A DNA stretch of 64,000 nucleotides from Glossina fuscipes (lineage: Eukaryota; Arthropoda; Insecta; Diptera; Glossinidae), in assembly GCF_014805625.2 (NCBI RefSeq), contig NW_023998431.1, positions 6,146,213-6,210,212 of the forward strand. The letters run 5' to 3'. The first letter of the stretch is position 1; every line of letters begins with the position of its first letter. The translations under genes and the position numbers were made by a program. Below are positions 59,393 to 64,000 of the stretch, piece after piece. The notes beneath the pieces were generated by a model, which saw only the letters and a program-made list of their open reading frames with translations, was not told the DNA's origin and searched no databases.

Positions 59393-60416
59393 CAGTGAGT
59401 GTCATTAATATTGGGTTTTTTCGCCCGATAAAAAGTGAACGCTTGTTAAACCTAGGCCATTGTCGAAACATAAAAATTTCTTTTACCATTCTGTAAACAA
59501 AACGTTATTCCAGTAGACAAGAAAATTATATAACTTTAACAACTTTTCATATAAGTAAGGATACGAAGGAGAAAACAGTAAATTGTTAAAGATTAATATT
59601 TGGAGGGATATCCTTTTTCCTTAATAACGTCATTTAAATGTTTTGACATATTCAGTATAATTTTTGCCTGTATAGGCAACAGGGATCTTACTCCATTCAT
59701 CTTATAGTCAATTTTTTAGGTTTTTGACGGAAGGCATTGAAATATGACGGGAAAAATGGACTTAGAAACGTGCCTTCCCTGTCTTACCTACCTATTACTC
59801 CTACCCCCTATTACTTCTTGTATCAACGGCTTACTGCGGACATTGCAATAGTCATATTACAGTTTGGGTATGAATTGGAGCCAATGGAGTCGGAAAATTG
59901 CTGTTTATGGATGGTATTCTAAACGAGCAGGGTTATTTGGGGATATTGAAGGCAAATTTGAAAGAAAGTGCGAACAAACTTGATATTTTGGCAACATACA
60001 AATTCTGCCAACAAAACGACTTCAAGCATAAGTCGCGCTTAATTCAAGAATGGCTCTTATATAACCAGCCCAAAGTGTTCACCCTCTTCTCCAATCACCA
60101 GGCACGGACCCCATCAAAAATATATGGCATGAATTGGGCCGCCATTTGCGAAAATACTCAGCAAGATAACCCACCGAATATTAATTTTTAATAATATGCT
60201 GTTTTTTTATCTTCGTATCCTTCCTTATACGAAAAAAAAATATAGTATTAGAAGTCTACTGGAATAATGTTTTAATTTTTTTTTTTATATTTTAATATGT
60301 ACTCCGCAGTAGTACAAAATAGTAAAAAAAAATTTTTTTGCTTGGAGAATGAACTAGATTTAACAAGCGTTTACTTTTTGTCGAGCGGAAAAACTCAATA
60401 TTAATTAGACTCACTG
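59393..60416 (+). mobile_element. Tc1-like DNA transposon, internally deleted (1024 bp)
   Basis: The left end CAGTGAGTGTCATTAATATT and the right end, read as complement (CAGTGAGTCTAATTAATATT), form imperfect inverted repeats that extend about 60 bp through AAAAAGTGAACGCTTG. TA flanks both ends (59391-59392 and 60417-60418), the Tc1/mariner target signature. The length is about two thirds of a complete Tc1-like element, in line with loss of the N-terminal coding part. Confidence 0.9.
59898..60191 (+). pseudogene. Tc1-like transposase, C-terminal catalytic remnant
   Basis: The frame reads GYLGILKANLKESANKLDI, then YKFCQQNDFKHKS and LIQEWLLYNQPKV, the catalytic middle of a Tc1-type transposase. 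It continues in another frame with QSPGTDPIKNIWHELGRHLR. In the family the motif is QDNDPKH, so the catalytic Asp is Gln here; in the next block PIENIW has become PIKNIW, so the catalytic Glu is Lys. The paired DNA-binding domain is missing. It is inactive on several counts. Confidence 0.85.
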
Positions 60417-60608
60417 TACGTGTAGACTCACTGCACGAATAAAGTCCATGGTTGCAGATATGCTTGTGTGTGTCAGCGAATCACCCAACAACACCCTTGA
60501 CCAAAGTGCTTAAACATAGGCATCTATGCATAAGTTTGTATGAACAAATTTTGATAAAGCTTTATTCAAAAAGAAGCAAAAAGCAAACTGCAACGTGAAC
60601 CTACCAAA

Positions 60609-61199
60609 TTGCTCTGGTTGAAGTTCAACAATCGTCCACACTATAAGAACATATGTTCAGATTACTTATGCACATATGCATACATACGTAGTGATGGTGT
60701 ACATTGTTATAATTCCTTTGTTGCATTTTTATTTACAAAATATAAAAAGCAAAAACATCACTTTTCTCATCAACAATACGTTCTTTTTTTTCTTTCTTTT
60801 TCTCATTTTGTATTTCGTTTTATTGTTTCTTCTCTTTTACAAACTTTTTTCTTTTTCGATATATCGCGAAAAAAACTAAACTTTATATGTAATACACTTG
60901 AAAATTTTTTTAACCAAAATATACATCATATATATGTGATATATATAAAAAATTTATCGCAATGGCCGCCTCTGGACTGTAACACAAAATCGACGCCCTC
61001 TGTGCTTATATGTTGTAAATCAACTGAACAACGTACCAAACCAACTGAACTGAATAAACTCAACGTTAATGCAAATGCCAAACACCCGGTCGACAATAAT
61101 TTGTATAAACTATTATTGTCCGTCGTACGTCGGTTTATAAAACTTGATCGTTTATCAACATCGTTGATATTATTGTGGATGCTCTTTCAACTAATTTAA
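60609..61199 (+). other. Unexplained 196-codon open frame in sdk intron
   Basis: An open frame just upstream of the last sdk exon. Its middle is T/C-rich, which by itself suppresses stops and reads as Phe/Leu/Ser. It ends in a basic then hydrophobic stretch (RFIKLDRLSTSLILLWMLF). An AG at 60659-60660 would be in phase with the exon ending at 58984, but its pyrimidine tract is poor and use would truncate FnIII-1. I treat it as probable chance open sequence. Confidence 0.12.
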
Positions 61200-61285
61200 C
61201 GATATAATTTAATTCCCAAAACCCTTTACTTCTCCTTACATACACACATTATCACTTAAAATTTCCACTTTCATTAACATCATAG

Positions 61286-61483
61286 AAAAATTCGTAGGTC
61301 CTGTACCTGATCCATTGCTTAATTGGATTACGGAGTTAAGTAATGTTTCATCGGAGCAACGTTGGATCTTATTGCGAAATTTAAAGGCCGCTACAGTTTA
61401 TCAATTTCGTGTCAGTGCCGTAAATCAAGTCGGGGAAGGCTCACCTTCAGATCCCAGCAATATCGTTGAATTGCCCCAAGAAG
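61286..61483 (+). CDS. sdk: Sidekick exon: second half of FnIII-1
   Basis: 198 nt. G from the previous exon plus AA gives Glu, then KFVGPVPDPLLNWITELSN, SSEQRWILLRNLKAAT and VYQFRVSAVNQVGEGSPSDP, ending NIVELPQE plus G. This holds the FnIII-typical Leu, Tyr (VYQFRV) and N-x-x-G-E-G-S positions. The acceptor is AACATCATAG; the donor is GTAAAT at 61484, a little weaker than the other donors. Phase 1 at both ends, so the next exon (outside the window) should start in phase 1 with FnIII-2. Confidence 0.96.
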
Positions 61484-64000
61484 GTAAATAAATGCTTATC
61501 ATTCGTATTTATTCTCTGTATTTATGTTGCGTGAATTTTTTTTTGTTTTTTATTTGCATTTACTCCTTTTTTATTATTTTTTAGTTATTATTGTTTTACT
61601 ACATTTTTTATAACAACTCTTCATTAAAAACAAGTAAAAAGTATTCTTGATCGCTCGCTAGATGAAATGCACAATAGATTATACATCACACTTGCGACAA
61701 CTATCACTAGAAAAAATATATAAAATCTATAATTAATCAATATTTAGGAAGAAATTTAGCGAAGGAGGTCACTGCAAAATTGATAGATTAAGAAAAGGAC
61801 TTTGTTTTTATCTGGCTTACATTAGTATAAGCTATTTCTGCTTCTTTACGCGGTGCTACTTTCTTCCTAATAATTCAAATGTTTAAATGCCAATCTCCAG
61901 TCAGATATGACATAGCCCAAAGTGAATCCCCAGCAAATCTCTGAGTAGAAGCGGTTCTTTCTGATACCAAGAGTGTCATCACTGTGTCGAAACAATCTTC
62001 GTTGTAGATTGACATCGCGGATCGGGCGTCTGGGAAACTTCAAAGTGGGTACAGTTTTCCTAAAATTTTGCGGAAAGCATTGACGCGCTAGAGTGAAACG
62101 TGCACTACTATACCCGTAGAAAAGCAGTGACTATGAATAGTGTGCATCCTTCAATACCGGCGAAACGAAGACGAATCTGCATAGCATGTCGTTAGTAGTG
62201 GTAATCAGGGACCATTGAATGACATAAAATTAACGTTGATTAAGCTTTGAAGCATCTATGTTATATGCTCTATTTGCGAATAGCTCCACACAAACGAAGA
62301 AATTAATAGTGTACGACGACACAGTAATCGAAGAGAACTCTTAACATCACATTGATTTTTGAGCGCGTTTGACGCAGCTTTCTCGCTTTTGGCTCATCTT
62401 TTGCACAATATCCGCTCGATTGATCGGTTGTTTCCGGATTGCGCGCGTAGATCCAAGTCCGATTAACACATTTCAAAAATCACGCAGTTAAAACACTAAA
62501 ATGCGAAACTTAACACAAGCGTTTGCTGCGGTGCTACCAATTTTGGGAAAAAATATTTCTCATATCCAATATACCCTCACAATATACCCTCAGATTCTGA
62601 ATAGATTTACTCCCTTTCGTCCATAAAAATTATCGCCACTCGTAGAAAAGCAAAAATAAGTTTACTATTTATGGCAGAAAATTGTCGAAGCACGGCGAAT
62701 ACATCTGCGATTTCGATTTACGAGTGCAAAAAGGATAGAGAACGGCCAACCCAATCGAAGTAATAAATATCGGAAATCCAGACCAACCGAATATAAGTAA
62801 TTGTATATTGTATGGGTAGTGATCGATATCTCGCAAAGTATTTATTAAACAATTTCAAATTTATGCTCGTTAGAAATGTAACATTTTGCACTAACAAAAT
62901 TCTTTTCCTGTTTTTCATTTGATCGGTTCAGTTGTGAGTTACAAGGGTCTTAAAAATGAAAGGCAGCAAAAAGAAAATTCGGTACGTTTTACAATTTTTC
63001 TTTGATAAAGGCGGAAAGGCAAGTCAAGCGGCTAAAACTCTAAATGCAAAAAAAACCGTTCCGATACAGAAACAGCCGATTACCTGCAGTGTTAGAATCG
63101 TCGATACCGTTCAAGAATTTTTGATGTTAAAGATATACCTCACACGGGTAGACCCGGATGATCGAAGTTGAGCGGGACATTAACAGCCGCAGCATCAGCC
63201 AGGAGCTAAAGATCGACCATAAAATAGTTTTAAACCATTTAAACAAAGCTGGATTCAAAGAGAAGCTTGATGTTTGGGTGTCACACCAATTAACGCAAAA
63301 AAGACATGATGGATCGAATTTCCATTTACGAAGCTTTGGCCAAAAGAAATGATGTCGACTCATTTCTTAAACGGATGGCGACTGAGGATGAGAAATGAGC
63401 CACATACAACAACATTGTGCGAAAACGAACGTGGTGAAAACGCCCAAACCAGGACTAACGGTCAGGAAGGTTATGCTGTGCATTTAGTGGGACTGAAAAG
63501 AAATCATTATTGTACGGCGAAGCACTAAATTCAGATCTCTACTGTCGTTTGAAACCAGCGATCGACCATAAATGGCCAGAATTGGCCAATAGGAGAGATG
63601 TTCCTGGTTCCAAAAGGCCACACATATCTATAGTGACTCGCCAGAAACTGCGAGAGCTAGATTAGGAAATTTTAATGCATCCAACATAGAGTCCGAGTCT
63701 GAGCTATAGGAAATTGACATCAAGGGAAGATTGTAAAAATAGATTCCTATATCAATAGCGACCAACGCTTCTATAAAAGACATATTGTGAAGCCATCTTT
63801 AAAATGGCAACAAATTATAGAACAAAACGGTGCAAATTTGCCCAAAGTTGATAACCCGGCACTTGTTATATAAAGTCTTAATGTTCACGTTAAAATAATG
63901 GATTTCCTTTTCCCCGCCCTAATATTTATACTCTTATAGTACCTGCTACACATTTGAGATAAAATAGATTATTCGGCCAGAACCGGCTGAAAAAAGCCCA
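61484..64000 (+). other. sdk: sdk intron (after FnIII-1), incomplete at window end
   Basis: No further sdk exon was found before the window ends. It contains the third mariner copy (62810-63922). The stretch 61900-62560 has a higher GC content and, on the minus strand, vague resemblance to a transposase N-terminal region, but not enough to call. Confidence 0.8.
62810..63922 (+). pseudogene. mariner copy 3, decayed, left end missing
   Basis: Same family as copies 1 and 2. The 5' leader (GATCGATATCTCGCAAAGTA) and ATG at 62956 are recognisable, then KKKIRYVLQFFFDKGGKASQ, KIDHKIVLNHLNKAGFKEKL and DVWVSHQLT, then DEK, a stop, and ATYNN. The right end GGATTTCCTTTTCCCCGCCC with TAA and TA at 63923-63924 is preserved; the left inverted repeat is not found. 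Many substitutions, small deletions and stops. At the codon where copies 1 and 2 have TAG this copy has TAC (Tyr), so it predates or is independent of that nonsense mutation. At the CIWWD position it has TAG, like copy 2's TAA but by a different base change. Confidence 0.85.

Larger units (their letters stand above)
58985..61285 (+). other. sdk: sdk intron (within FnIII-1), 2.3 kb
   Basis: GTAAGT donor, acceptor AACATCATAG. It contains a CAA/AAC-rich tract, a complete-ended Tc1-like element (59393-60416), and an open frame at 60609-61199 that I do not consider a proven exon. Confidence 0.9.

Noticed and set aside
61900..62560. Possible transposase N-terminal region on the minus strand
   Set aside because: Only vague resemblance to a helix-turn-helix region across several frames; not enough to support a call.

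Overview
This is an AT-rich eukaryotic window from an insect, most likely a higher fly. Its coding content is a run of spliced exons whose translation I recognise as Sidekick (Sdk), an immunoglobulin/fibronectin-III cell-adhesion protein. Intron-rich structure, abundant mariner/Tc1 relics, non-LTR fragments and GTCY/TA-type dispersed repeats fit Diptera. A tephritid-like fly is plausible, but I cannot fix the species from sequence alone.

Layout. Seven sdk exons lie on the + strand: 2600-2776, 9724-10471, 10605-10732, 51669-51788, 55051-55206, 58556-58984 and 61286-61483. They total 1956 nt (651 complete codons). They keep one open frame across canonical GT/AG junctions, phase 1 everywhere except the phase-2 intron between exons 2 and 3. 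The encoded segment runs from the second half of Ig1 through Ig6 and the first FnIII domain. The 5' end of the gene (signal peptide, first half of Ig1) and the rest of the FnIII array, transmembrane segment and tail lie outside the window. The intron after Ig4 is about 41 kb and makes up most of the window.

Introns. These hold transposon debris: two 1267-bp mariner copies with intact ends and nonsense-broken transposases (6207-7473 minus, 44380-45646 plus) and a third decayed copy (62810-63922). There is an older, internally deleted mariner of another type (7553-8360) and a Tc1-like element with complete ends (59393-60416). Three relics of another DDE transposon group, two fragments of one non-LTR retrotransposon (15225-16190 and 17370-19570), a probable solo LTR nested in a dispersed repeat (34434-34878), a long inverted repeat (48600-49465), a SINE-like poly(A)-ended unit (57115-57390) and many copies of unclassified dispersed repeats complete the list. 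I found no tRNA, rRNA or nested host gene that I can defend.

Most interesting observation. About 320 bp after the exon that completes Ig4, an acceptor at 11051-11052 in the correct phase opens a reading frame of about 160 residues. It has two N-glycosylation sequons, an R-V-K-R furin-type site and a terminal hydrophobic segment, then stops at 11532-11534. Splicing Ig1-4 to it would make a short Sidekick carrying only the four domains known to form the homophilic recognition unit. This is an inference that RNA data could test directly.
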